A DNA stretch of 64,000 nt from Niastella sp. (GTDB lineage Bacteria; Bacteroidota; Bacteroidia; Chitinophagales; Chitinophagaceae): assembly GCA_017744515.1 (NCBI GenBank), contig JAGIBF010000014.1, positions 1 through 64,000 of the forward strand, written 5' to 3'. Position 1 is the first letter of the stretch, and every line of letters begins with the position of its first letter. The notes below the pieces were generated by a model, which had not been told where the DNA came from, searched no databases, and saw only the letters and a list, made by a program, of their open reading frames with translations. The translations under genes and the position numbers were made by a program. Below, one piece after another: positions 1-8,483 of the stretch.

Positions 1-19
1 TATAAATGGAAGGTTCGTA

Positions 20-154
20 CTATTTTAAAGTATCCAAAAGGTGAATAGGCGCATTCTTTTTAGTAAGAACACCATCAGCCTTTTTATCATCCTTTGGAAG
101 CCAGTTGCAGGAAAAAACAAAAAAAGAAACAAGAACTATAAGCAGAGTTTTCAT
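20..154 (-). CDS. small putative lipoprotein, 44 aa (MKTLLIVLVSFFVFSCNWLPKDDKKADGVLTKKNAPIHLLDTLK)
   Basis: Read on the minus strand: ATG complement at 152-154, TAG complement at 20-22. Hydrophobic signal segment followed by a lipobox-like VFSC. Below the ORF-track size cutoff. Confidence 0.5.
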   Translation of the reverse strand: MKTLLIVLVSFFVFSCNWLPKDDKKADGVLTKKNAPIHLLDTLK

Positions 155-192
155 ATCCCTCAAATATATACAACGCACGGAGTAAATAAAAC

Positions 193-220
193 AAAAGCGG
201 CAACATTAGTCACCGCTTTT
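193..220 (-). terminator. Rho-independent terminator-like hairpin after the SRPBCC gene
   Basis: AAAAGCGG...CCGCTTTT inverted repeat; minus-strand flank is T-rich. Confidence 0.5.
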
Positions 221-249
221 AATTTGTTAGGCTATACTTATTTTATTGG

Positions 250-675
250 TTAGGCAGCTTCAGTATACTTCTTGTAATTATCAAGGATCGCTTGCCAGCC
301 TGCTTGTTGCATTTCAAGAGGATTAGTACCTTCTGGGTCGAAAGTTTCCACCACATGAGTCTCATCACCCTTGTCTTCGAAAACAACTTTTACCTTTCTG
401 CCATCACCAAGGGTGTATTCGATCAGTTTGTGCTCGATAACTTCATCATAAATACCACCGAAATCGAAGCTGAAGCTACCATCCTTGGCAGCCATAGTGG
501 TGGAGAAGGAGCCGCCCACGCGGAGGTCGTTGGTAGAAGCAGGCGCATGCCAGTCGGGGGAAGCAAAAGCCCATTGTTTGATATGCTCAGGTTCGTTGAA
601 ATAAGTCCAGGCTTTAGCTACAGGAGCTTTAACAGTTGTTTCTACGGTGATCGCTGTTCTTGCTTTTGTTTCCAT
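250..675 (-). CDS. SRPBCC / AHSA1-like (START superfamily) domain protein
   Basis: METKARTAITVETTVKAPVAKAWTYFNEPEHIKQWAFASPDWHAP... typical of AHSA1/SRPBCC. Internal Met at 675 preferred over the track start at 798. Confidence 0.85.
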   Translation of the reverse strand: METKARTAITVETTVKAPVAKAWTYFNEPEHIKQWAFASPDWHAPASTNDLRVGGSFSTTMAAKDGSFSFDFGGIYDEVIEHKLIEYTLGDGRKVKVVFEDKGDETHVVETFDPEGTNPLEMQQAGWQAILDNYKKYTEAA

Positions 676-799
676 GATTTTACTTTTTAAATAAAAAGAG
701 TGATTATTGGTGTGTTTGATAATGCAAACATACACCCCATTATAAAAACAGGTAAGTGCCAAAAACGACAAAATGGAGGTGCTTTGCGACCTATCCATT

Positions 800-872
800 T
801 AATTCGTGTAATTCGCTAAAATTTGTGTTAACTACAATTCGTGCAATTCGTCTAATACGTGCAATTCGTGTT
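800..872. repeat. intergenic 'aattcgtgyaattcg' degenerate tandem repeat
   Basis: Repeated AATTCGTG(T/C)AATTCG(C/T) phrases; same phrase again at about 15227-15280. Confidence 0.7.
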
Positions 873-1560
873 AACTTGTTTTCACTACAGCCAGTCCCCT
901 GTAAGTAGCCACATCATAATACTTCCCATTCACATGAGAATACCCCGATATACCCAGCAACACGATATAAGGAGCGGTGGCCGATGGCGCAGCTACTTCA
1001 AACGATAACGCGTCCGGCTTACCTGGGAAAGACAACATATCACTGGCCACAATTTCTTTAACAACACGGCCTTTGGAAAAATTGGGATATAGCACAACTA
1101 CATGATACCGGTAATGCGTCAGCCCCTTTACATCACTGACAGCAGGAGGTACAACAAGCTCAACGGAAACCTGCAGTTTTTTCGCCGCCCGCTCCACGTT
1201 TACCGAATACCTGGTCCCCAGAAGGTCGGCCAGCTTACACTTGGCATCACATTCCAGTCCCATCAGCATGCTCACGTGAGGTTTTAAACCCTCCTTGGCG
1301 CGTTTAAAAAAAAGTGACAACAACCGCGACCACAAAGTGCCATCACGATACTCGTCCCGTAAAGTATCAAAAATAATTTTTGCTTCACCGTTACAATCCA
1401 TGAGCATGTCCTTACACGCCTCCATAGTGGCGTTGAGAGAAATAGGAGTATACGTGCCGCGTTCTGCACGAACATGCTGTCCATAAGCACGGCTGTTCAC
1501 ATGCGTTAGTCCGCCAAGAGTGCCTTGAAGCTTAATAGTAGTAGATAAATTTCTGGCCAT
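871..1560 (-). CDS. hypothetical protein (229 aa)
   Basis: Long ORF with good start; no family recognised. Confidence 0.7.
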   Translation of the reverse strand: MARNLSTTIKLQGTLGGLTHVNSRAYGQHVRAERGTYTPISLNATMEACKDMLMDCNGEAKIIFDTLRDEYRDGTLWSRLLSLFFKRAKEGLKPHVSMLMGLECDAKCKLADLLGTRYSVNVERAAKKLQVSVELVVPPAVSDVKGLTHYRYHVVVLYPNFSKGRVVKEIVASDMLSFPGKPDALSFEVAAPSATAPYIVLLGISGYSHVNGKYYDVATYRGLAVVKTS

Positions 1561-1638
1561 AAGATAGAAGATTAAAGGTTATTGAAATGGTTTCAAATAG
1601 AAGATCAAGTTAAAAAATAAAAATTGAATTTCCAAACT

Positions 1639-1693
1639 TACAGAGATATTTTAGAGACATTATAGAGATATTATAGAGACCTTATAGAGACTT
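1639..1693. repeat. 5 x 11-bp tandem repeat (consensus TATAGAGAYAT)
   Basis: tacagagatat|tttagagacat|tatagagatat|tatagagacct|tatagagactt read directly. Confidence 0.85.
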
Positions 1694-1851
1694 TGCCATA
1701 TCCCATCCCTATACCTGCCCCTAACCTCTCCCAGGGACGGCAAGGAGGCCGTCCATGCACCATCCCGCTCCCATAGCATTCCATTCTTACGATCCTTTGA
1801 GCATGCCTCGTTAGAAGTAGCCACCAGGATCAACCATATCCTGCAACCCGC

Positions 1852-2082
1852 ATGCTATTGCCCGACGGATCCACGGCATGGCTCGATGCAGGGCCAGGCA
1901 TTACCTATGATCCCGGCTTCAGCGGCAACACCCGCGAAGTGACACTACAGGGAGAAGCCTATGAACCCGGCATCCTACCCGGTCAGGCCGCTCAAAGCGG
2001 CCAGACCAATCAAGTCGAAAGGCTTGCCGCACTTCGTGAGGCTACCAACACGGAACCAGTGAAACTCGGCGTTGGAGGCTGA
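1852..2082 (+). pseudogene. FecR-like anti-sigma factor remnant
   Basis: MLLPDGSTAWLDAGPGITYDPGFSGNTREVTLQGEAY matches the FecR core pattern (compare [38 protein letters not shown] in the intact FecR of this window at 55057-56328). Remainder of the protein is absent. Confidence 0.6.
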
Positions 2083-2288
2083 ATCCTGAATACCATGTTC
2101 AGTATTTTTCCCCCGAAATCCTTTTCGTCAACGTTTGCGTAAAAAAACAATGGAAATGAGTTCGTTAATAATAAATAACTGTTTAGACTTGTACCGGAAC
2201 CAGGGCCTAAAATGCCCTATTGGGACCCCGTCTTCGCCCCTCATTTAAATTATTGATGCATTTTATTTGTGCGATTGACTCGACTACT

Positions 2289-2861
2289 ATGAAAAAGATT
2301 TGCTTCCATACAACACTCGTAACGATCCTTGTTGCCGCCTTTTTACCCACTACGGCCCAGGTATTGCCAAAAATTGAGCAGCCCACTTTCAAAAAAGACA
2401 CATTCAACATCGCTAAATATGGCTCTTTAGTGGAAGGCAACTGGGAAGGATTAACAGAAGCTACACCCGTATTCAAAGACATCTATGTAAACAATGTAAT
2501 ATGCAACGGCGCTGAGAAAGACATATTCATCCGTGACCTGCCCGAAATGCACATTAAGAACATTAAGCTGGAGAACATGGTATTGCAGGCCAATAAAGGT
2601 ATCGACTACAGTGAGGCCACCGGAATTACATTCAACAACATTAAGCTCATCACAAAAGAAACCAACCCGGTAGTAGATGTACTCAACAGCGATAACCTGT
2701 CATTCAACAAGATCACATACCGGGATGCAACAGAACTACAGTTCCGTATTGGCGGCGACCGCATCGGTAAGATTGCCATTACCAACACCGATGCATCCAA
2801 AGCCAGACAAAAAGTCCAATATGAGTTCGGCGCCTCCGAAAAAAGCGTCACAATGAAATAA
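2289..2861 (+). pseudogene. GH28 (polygalacturonase-like) gene with the catalytic region deleted in frame; signal peptide and C-terminal beta-helix coils retained
   Basis: MKKICFHTTLVTILVAAFLPTTAQ signal; FNIAKYGS N-terminus; C-terminal TEATPVFKDIYVNNVICNGAEKDIFIRDLPEMHIKNIKLENMVLQANKGIDYSEATGITFNNIKL resembles the end of Bacteroidetes GH28 proteins, but the ORF is only 190 aa. Confidence 0.6.
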
Positions 2862-2944
2862 AGAATAAGAAGATCGAGGCTAAAAGAATTGCTCCGGCAA
2901 GGCATAAAAAGATCGAAACGAAGAATAAGAAGATCGAAGCTAAA

Positions 2945-3008
2945 GAAATTGCCCGGCCCTAAAGGGCCGGGGTTAAAATGCAAACCTTTCTTTGGCTTTA
3001 GCCCAATG
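2945..3008. repeat. REP-like double-hairpin element, copy 1
   Basis: gaaattGCCCGGCCCTaaAGGGCCGGGg ... ttggcTTTAgcccaa; same architecture at 15156 and 24001. Confidence 0.75.
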
Positions 3009-3037
3009 GACAACAAACAATTTTTCGATTAAAGACT

Positions 3038-4978
3038 ATGAAATATATTATCAAAATAACGAGTATCCTTGCCATACTGATCAATCAGTCTGCCGCCCAA
3101 ACCTCCACCAAGCTCACCAGCACACACGCTGCACGCTGGTCACAGGAGATGACAGCTACAGCCATGAAAATATGGAGCGATTCATTTGCCCTTACCCCCG
3201 ATAGGCCCGCCCGCTGGTCCTACGACCAGGGAGTCATCCTGAAAGGAGTAGAAGGCCTTTGGAACGCAACAGCCAATGCCCGCTATTTCGATTACATCCA
3301 GCGCAGCATGGATTTCTTCGTACAGAAAGACGGAACCATCAAAGACTATCGCCCCGATGAATACAACATTGACCACATCAACAACGGAAAGCTGATACTA
3401 TTCCTCTACCGCGTAACCGGACAGGAGAAATATAAAAAAGCAGCCGACCTGCTGCGCAACCAGCTCCGCAGCCATCCCCGCACATCCGAAGGAGGCTTCT
3501 GGCACAAACAGATATACCCCAACCAGATGTGGCTCGATGGACTGTACATGGGACAGCCATTCTACGCCGAGTACGCTAAACTATTCCACGAAGATGCAGC
3601 CTTCGATGACATTACCCGTCAGTTTGTGATCATGGAGCGCCATGCGCGCGATCCTAAAACAGGGTTGTTATACCACGGATGGGATGAAACACACCAGCAA
3701 AAATGGGCCAGCAAGACCACGGGACTTTCACCCCACTTCTGGGGCCGCGCCCTTGGTTGGTACGGCATGGCGATGGTGGATGCATTAGACCATTTCCCTG
3801 CCAATCATCCCGGCCGCGATTCGATCATTGCGATCCTCAACCGCTTTGCAAAAGCAGTAGTGAAAGTACAGGACCCAAAGTCAGGCGTATGGTACGATAT
3901 CGTAGACATGCCCAATGAAAAAGGCAACTACCTCGAAGCATCAGCATCATCCATGTTGATTTATGCATTGGCAAAAGGCATGCGCAATGGATACCTGCCT
4001 GCCACCTATCTCCCCGCTGTACAAAAAGGATATGCAGGCCTCGTTAAAACATTTATCGAAACAGATGCGAACGGCCAAACCAACCTCAAAGGCACAGTAA
4101 AAGTATCTGGCCTTGGAGGCAATCCATACCGCGATGGCAGCTTTGCCTACTACATGAGCGAGCCGGTCATCGTAAACGATCCGAAAGGAGTAGGCGCCTT
4201 CATCCTCTGTGCAGATGAAGCAGAGATGCTGCCAACCCTGCCATTGGGCAAAGGCAAGACGGTTGTCCTCGATACCTGGTTCAACAACGAGTGGAAAAAA
4301 GACGCTACCGGCACACAAGTGCGCCACCACTATACCTGGGACGACAAAACTTATGGCGGCTTTGCCATGTTGGGCGATATCTTCCGCATCCACGGCATGA
4401 AGACCACTTCACTCGAAACAGCCCCTACAGCCCAAAACCTGAAAGACGCTTCCATCTATGTGATAGTTGACCCCGACACGAAAAAAGAAACCACCGATCC
4501 CCATTTCATACAACCACAGGATGTAAAAGCCATCAGCGATTGGGTAAAAGCAGGCGGCGTGTTGCTGCTGATGGGCAACGATTCAGGCAATGCAGAATTT
4601 GAACACTGGAACCAGTTAGGCGCAGCCTTTGGCATCCATTTCAACGAGAACAGTTTGAATCGTGTACAAGGCAATCAATACGAGCAGGGAGCATTTTACC
4701 CTACAGCACAGGATGCTATATTCAAAACATCGAAGAAAATTTACATCAAAGAATACAGCAGCCTCGGGCTAAAAGCGCCTGCAACTGCCGTATTCAAAGA
4801 TGCAAGCGGTAAAGATGTGGTGATGGCAGTAAGCAAATATGGAAAAGGAACAGTATTCGCCGTAGGCGATCCCTGGTTCTACAATGAATACGTAGACGGC
4901 AGAAAGCTGCCCGCCGAATTTGAGAACTATAAAGCCGCTACCGATTTGGTAAAGTTTTTAATCAGTAAAACAAAATAA
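3038..4978 (+). CDS. glycoside hydrolase family 105 (unsaturated rhamnogalacturonyl/glucuronyl hydrolase-like) with C-terminal GATase/DUF4350-like domain
   Basis: RWSYDQGVILKGVEGLWN...DHINNGKLILFLYRVTGQEKYKKAADLLRNQL...GGFWHKQIYPNQMWLDGLYMGQPFYAEYA is typical GH105; the C-terminal ~240 aa is a separate domain. Confidence 0.9.
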   Translation: MKYIIKITSILAILINQSAAQTSTKLTSTHAARWSQEMTATAMKIWSDSFALTPDRPARWSYDQGVILKGVEGLWNATANARYFDYIQRSMDFFVQKDGTIKDYRPDEYNIDHINNGKLILFLYRVTGQEKYKKAADLLRNQLRSHPRTSEGGFWHKQIYPNQMWLDGLYMGQPFYAEYAKLFHEDAAFDDITRQFVIMERHARDPKTGLLYHGWDETHQQKWASKTTGLSPHFWGRALGWYGMAMVDALDHFPANHPGRDSIIAILNRFAKAVVKVQDPKSGVWYDIVDMPNEKGNYLEASASSMLIYALAKGMRNGYLPATYLPAVQKGYAGLVKTFIETDANGQTNLKGTVKVSGLGGNPYRDGSFAYYMSEPVIVNDPKGVGAFILCADEAEMLPTLPLGKGKTVVLDTWFNNEWKKDATGTQVRHHYTWDDKTYGGFAMLGDIFRIHGMKTTSLETAPTAQNLKDASIYVIVDPDTKKETTDPHFIQPQDVKAISDWVKAGGVLLLMGNDSGNAEFEHWNQLGAAFGIHFNENSLNRVQGNQYEQGAFYPTAQDAIFKTSKKIYIKEYSSLGLKAPATAVFKDASGKDVVMAVSKYGKGTVFAVGDPWFYNEYVDGRKLPAEFENYKAATDLVKFLISKTK

Positions 4979-5068
4979 TCTGAACCCTGTAACCCGAACC
5001 ATGAATCCTAAATCCTGAATCCTATAACCTGTAACAAAAAACAGAAATCCCGAATATAAACGTGCAAG

Positions 5069-6592
5069 ATGAACCTGTCAAAGAAAACAATTGATCAGAT
5101 TAAAGCAGCAGGCATCAACAAGCCTGCCCCCGGTTATTTTGAGCTGCCCGAAAAAGTATTGCAATTTGGGACCGGAGTACTGCTGCGTGGGTTACCCGAT
5201 TACTTTATTGACAAAGCCAACAAACAAGGCCTGTTCAATGGACGCGTCGTAGTCATAAAATCTACGGGCAATGGAGCTACCGATGCCTTTGCCGACCAGG
5301 ATGGATTGTATACACATTGCATACAAGGCATTGAAAATGGCAAGAAAGTAGAAGAAAAAATACTGAACGCATCCATCAGCCGGGTACTCGCCGCAAAAAG
5401 CGATTGGGACGAGATATTGAAATGCGCCGCCAATCCCGACATGCAGCTCATCATATCCAACACCACCGAAGTGGGGATTACATTAGTAAAAGACGATGTA
5501 CACGCTTCGCCACCCGGGTCATTCCCCGGCAAGCTGTTGGCCTTTCTGTACCAGCGCTTCAAAGTATTCCAGGGCGACGGCACCAAAGGAATGGTCATCA
5601 TACCCACCGAGTTGATCCCCGACAATGGTAAAAAGCTGGAAGCCATCGTATTGGAATTAGCCCACCAGAATGGTCTGGAAACAGCCTTCCTCGATTGGCT
5701 CGAAACATATAACTATTTTTGTAACTCGCTGGTCGACCGCATCGTACCCGGTAAACTACCGGCCGTTAAGCACCAGCAAATGGAAGAAGACAACGGCTAC
5801 CGCGATGAACTGATGATCATGTCTGAAGTATACAGCCTCTGGGCCATAGAAACTGATAATGACCGTGTTCGGGAGGTACTCTCCTTCAGCAAGGCGGATG
5901 CCGGCGTGGTAATTGCCCCCGACATCAACATTTTCCGGGAGCTGAAATTGCGTTTACTGAACGGTTCACATACCTTTAGTTGCGGGCTGGCCCATTTGGC
6001 GGGCTTTGGCACGGTAAAAGAGGCGATGGACGATGCCACATTTACATCCTACATCGGTACCCTCATGCAGCAGGAAATGGTACCCGCTGTAGCCAGCGAA
6101 ACCATCACCGTATCCACTGCCAAAGACTTTGCCTACAAAGTGCTGGACCGCTATCGCAACCCATACATCGAACACCTGTGGTTGAGCATTACAGTACAAT
6201 ATTCATCCAAGATGAAGATGCGCAACGTACCCTTGCTGCTCAGACACTATGAAAAAGCAGGCACCATTCCTGAATACATGTCCCTCGGATTTGCCGGGCA
6301 CCTGCTATTCATGAAGTCCACCCGCAGCGATGATGGCAAGTACTATGGAGAATACAACGGAAAGAAGTACCTTATCAACGACGACAATGCAGCATACTAT
6401 GCAGAAAAGTGGGAACAGAACGAAGTACCTGCATTAGTACAAAAAATATTGAGCGATACAGCCTTCTGGGGAGAGAACCTGGCCAAACTGCCCGGCTTTG
6501 CAGAAGCAGTAACCAACAAGCTCGACAACCTGATAAAAAAAGGCGCCGAAGCCGCCATGAAAAACCTGCAAACCGACGGCGTAACAGCCTGA
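5069..6592 (+). CDS. uxaB: tagaturonate reductase / altronate oxidoreductase
   Basis: VLQFGTGVLLRGLPDYFIDKANKQGLFNGRVVVIKSTG...; mannitol dehydrogenase superfamily, in a uronate operon. Confidence 0.92.
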   Translation: MNLSKKTIDQIKAAGINKPAPGYFELPEKVLQFGTGVLLRGLPDYFIDKANKQGLFNGRVVVIKSTGNGATDAFADQDGLYTHCIQGIENGKKVEEKILNASISRVLAAKSDWDEILKCAANPDMQLIISNTTEVGITLVKDDVHASPPGSFPGKLLAFLYQRFKVFQGDGTKGMVIIPTELIPDNGKKLEAIVLELAHQNGLETAFLDWLETYNYFCNSLVDRIVPGKLPAVKHQQMEEDNGYRDELMIMSEVYSLWAIETDNDRVREVLSFSKADAGVVIAPDINIFRELKLRLLNGSHTFSCGLAHLAGFGTVKEAMDDATFTSYIGTLMQQEMVPAVASETITVSTAKDFAYKVLDRYRNPYIEHLWLSITVQYSSKMKMRNVPLLLRHYEKAGTIPEYMSLGFAGHLLFMKSTRSDDGKYYGEYNGKKYLINDDNAAYYAEKWEQNEVPALVQKILSDTAFWGENLAKLPGFAEAVTNKLDNLIKKGAEAAMKNLQTDGVTA

Positions 6593-6629
6593 TCCGGTTT
6601 TTACAGTCGTCCCGCCATAGCCGGATGAC

Positions 6630-6728
6630 GTTGTACCAAAGTCGCCAGCCTCTGGCTGGTGACGCCTATTTGTTAGCCTCCGGCTAACAGACGTGTATTT
6701 GTTAGTCCCGGGGATTTTACGGGCTAAC
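6630..6728. repeat. spacer with three consecutive hairpins (gCCAGcctctggCTGGtgacg; TTAGCCtccGGCTAA; GTTAGtCCCG...CGGGCTAAC)
   Basis: Inverted repeats read directly; same design as 15080-15130. Confidence 0.65.
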
Positions 6729-6744
6729 ACCCAAAAAAAAGATA

Positions 6745-8397
6745 ATGAAGCAGATCGTATTGAAAGTGCACCCGAAAGACAATGTGCTGGTAGCTTTACA
6801 AGACCTTACCAAAGGACAAACCATTCCCTATAACGGCAGCCAATACACCCTCGTGGAAGATATTCCTGCCAAGCACAAGTTCGCAACAGAAACATTGCCA
6901 ATCGGCGGAGCAGTAACAATGTATGGCGTACTCATCGGAAAAGCCAAAGAAGACATTCCGGTAGGCGCCCGCATCTCTACTTCCAACCTGAAACATGCAG
7001 CAGACGAATACCAACTGTCCGATCAGCGTAGAACAAGCTGGCATATTCCCGATACCAGTCACTGGAAAGAAAAAACCTTCAAAGGCTTTCACCGTGCAGA
7101 TGGCAGCGTAGGCACGGGCAACTACTGGCTGGTAGTACCACTGGTATTCTGCGAGAACCGCAACGTGGAAGTGTTGAAAGAAGCCCTGCTGGAAGAACTG
7201 GGATATGCACGGCCAAAAAAGTATAATGATTTGACAAAACAACTGATAGACGCCTGGCAGAAAGGATATAATATTGACACGGTAGAATTCAAAGAGCCTG
7301 CGTCTGACGACGGACAGGCAGCGCGTCATTTGTTTAAGAATGTAGACGGCATCAAATTCCTGTCCCATGAAGGAGGATGCGGCGGTATCCGCCAGGACGC
7401 ACAAGCCCTGTGCGGACTGTTGGCGGGTTACATCACCCATCCCAATGTGGCGGGAGCCACGGTGTTGAGTTTGGGTTGCCAGAATGCCCAGGTGACGATG
7501 CTGCAGGAGGAGATCGCAAAACGGTCACCCAACTTCAGCAAGCCACTCTACATAATGGAACAACAAAAAGTAGGGCTGGAAACAGACCTGCTCGCACAGG
7601 CGGTAAAGCAAACCTTTGCCGGCCTTGTGGAAGCCAATAAGGTCACACGCCAACCAGCGCCACTCAGCAAAATATGCATCGGTCTGGAATGCGGAGGATC
7701 AGATGGCTTCTCTGGTATTTCCGCCAATCCTGCTATCGGATATACATCCGATCTGCTGGTGGCGCTGGGAGGATCTGTCATCCTTTCCGAGTTTCCGGAA
7801 TTGTGTGGCGTAGAACAGGAAATGAGCGATCGTTGCACCACACGAGACAGCGCTAAAAAGTTCATTGACCTTATGCGTACCTACAACGCCCGCGCAGTGG
7901 CAGTAGGTTCCGGTTTCGATATGAACCCTTCACCCGGCAACATCAAGGATGGCCTTATTACCGATGCCATCAAATCAGCGGGTGCAGCTAAGAAAGGCGG
8001 CACCTCACCCGTCACGGATGTATTGGATTATCCGGAGAAAGTCACAAAGCCTGGCCTTAACCTGCTATGTACACCTGGAAACGATGTGGAATCGACTACT
8101 GCAGAGGTAGCCTCCGGCGCTACGGTAGTATTGTTTACGACGGGTCTGGGAACACCTACAGGCAATCCGATTGCACCGGTAGTCAAGATATCCAGCAACA
8201 CAGTCCTGTTCAATAAAATGCGCGACATCATTGATGTCAATGCAGGAACGATCATCGAAGGAGAAGAAACGATAGAACAATGCGGGGAGCGCATCCTCGA
8301 TTACATTGTTAAAGTAGCCAGCGGAGAAACCATCGTTAGCGCCGTACGTCACGGCCAGGACGATTTCATACCCTGGAAAAGAGGCGTATCACTGTAG
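6745..8397 (+). CDS. uxaA: altronate dehydratase
   Basis: SAF-type N-terminus, HRADGSVGTGNYWLVVPLVFCENRN, GLECGGSDGFSGISANPAIG, GNPIAPVVKISSNT; UxaA family. Confidence 0.93.
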   Translation: MKQIVLKVHPKDNVLVALQDLTKGQTIPYNGSQYTLVEDIPAKHKFATETLPIGGAVTMYGVLIGKAKEDIPVGARISTSNLKHAADEYQLSDQRRTSWHIPDTSHWKEKTFKGFHRADGSVGTGNYWLVVPLVFCENRNVEVLKEALLEELGYARPKKYNDLTKQLIDAWQKGYNIDTVEFKEPASDDGQAARHLFKNVDGIKFLSHEGGCGGIRQDAQALCGLLAGYITHPNVAGATVLSLGCQNAQVTMLQEEIAKRSPNFSKPLYIMEQQKVGLETDLLAQAVKQTFAGLVEANKVTRQPAPLSKICIGLECGGSDGFSGISANPAIGYTSDLLVALGGSVILSEFPELCGVEQEMSDRCTTRDSAKKFIDLMRTYNARAVAVGSGFDMNPSPGNIKDGLITDAIKSAGAAKKGGTSPVTDVLDYPEKVTKPGLNLLCTPGNDVESTTAEVASGATVVLFTTGLGTPTGNPIAPVVKISSNTVLFNKMRDIIDVNAGTIIEGEETIEQCGERILDYIVKVASGETIVSAVRHGQDDFIPWKRGVSL

Positions 8398-8483
8398 ACT
8401 CAGGAGAAAGATTGAGAACTGTATTCGCTCGAAGCTCGTAGCTCAAAGCTCGCAGCTTACGAAGCCAAAAAACTAAAGTAACG

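Noticed and set aside
41-253. + strand 70-aa ORF
   Set aside because: Antisense to the better-supported small lipoprotein ORF and runs over a terminator.
2606-3016. Minus-strand 136-aa ORF
   Set aside because: Antisense to the GH28 relic and REP element; low-complexity translation with no domain.
6796-7440. Minus-strand 214-aa ORF
   Set aside because: Antisense to uxaA; no signature motifs.
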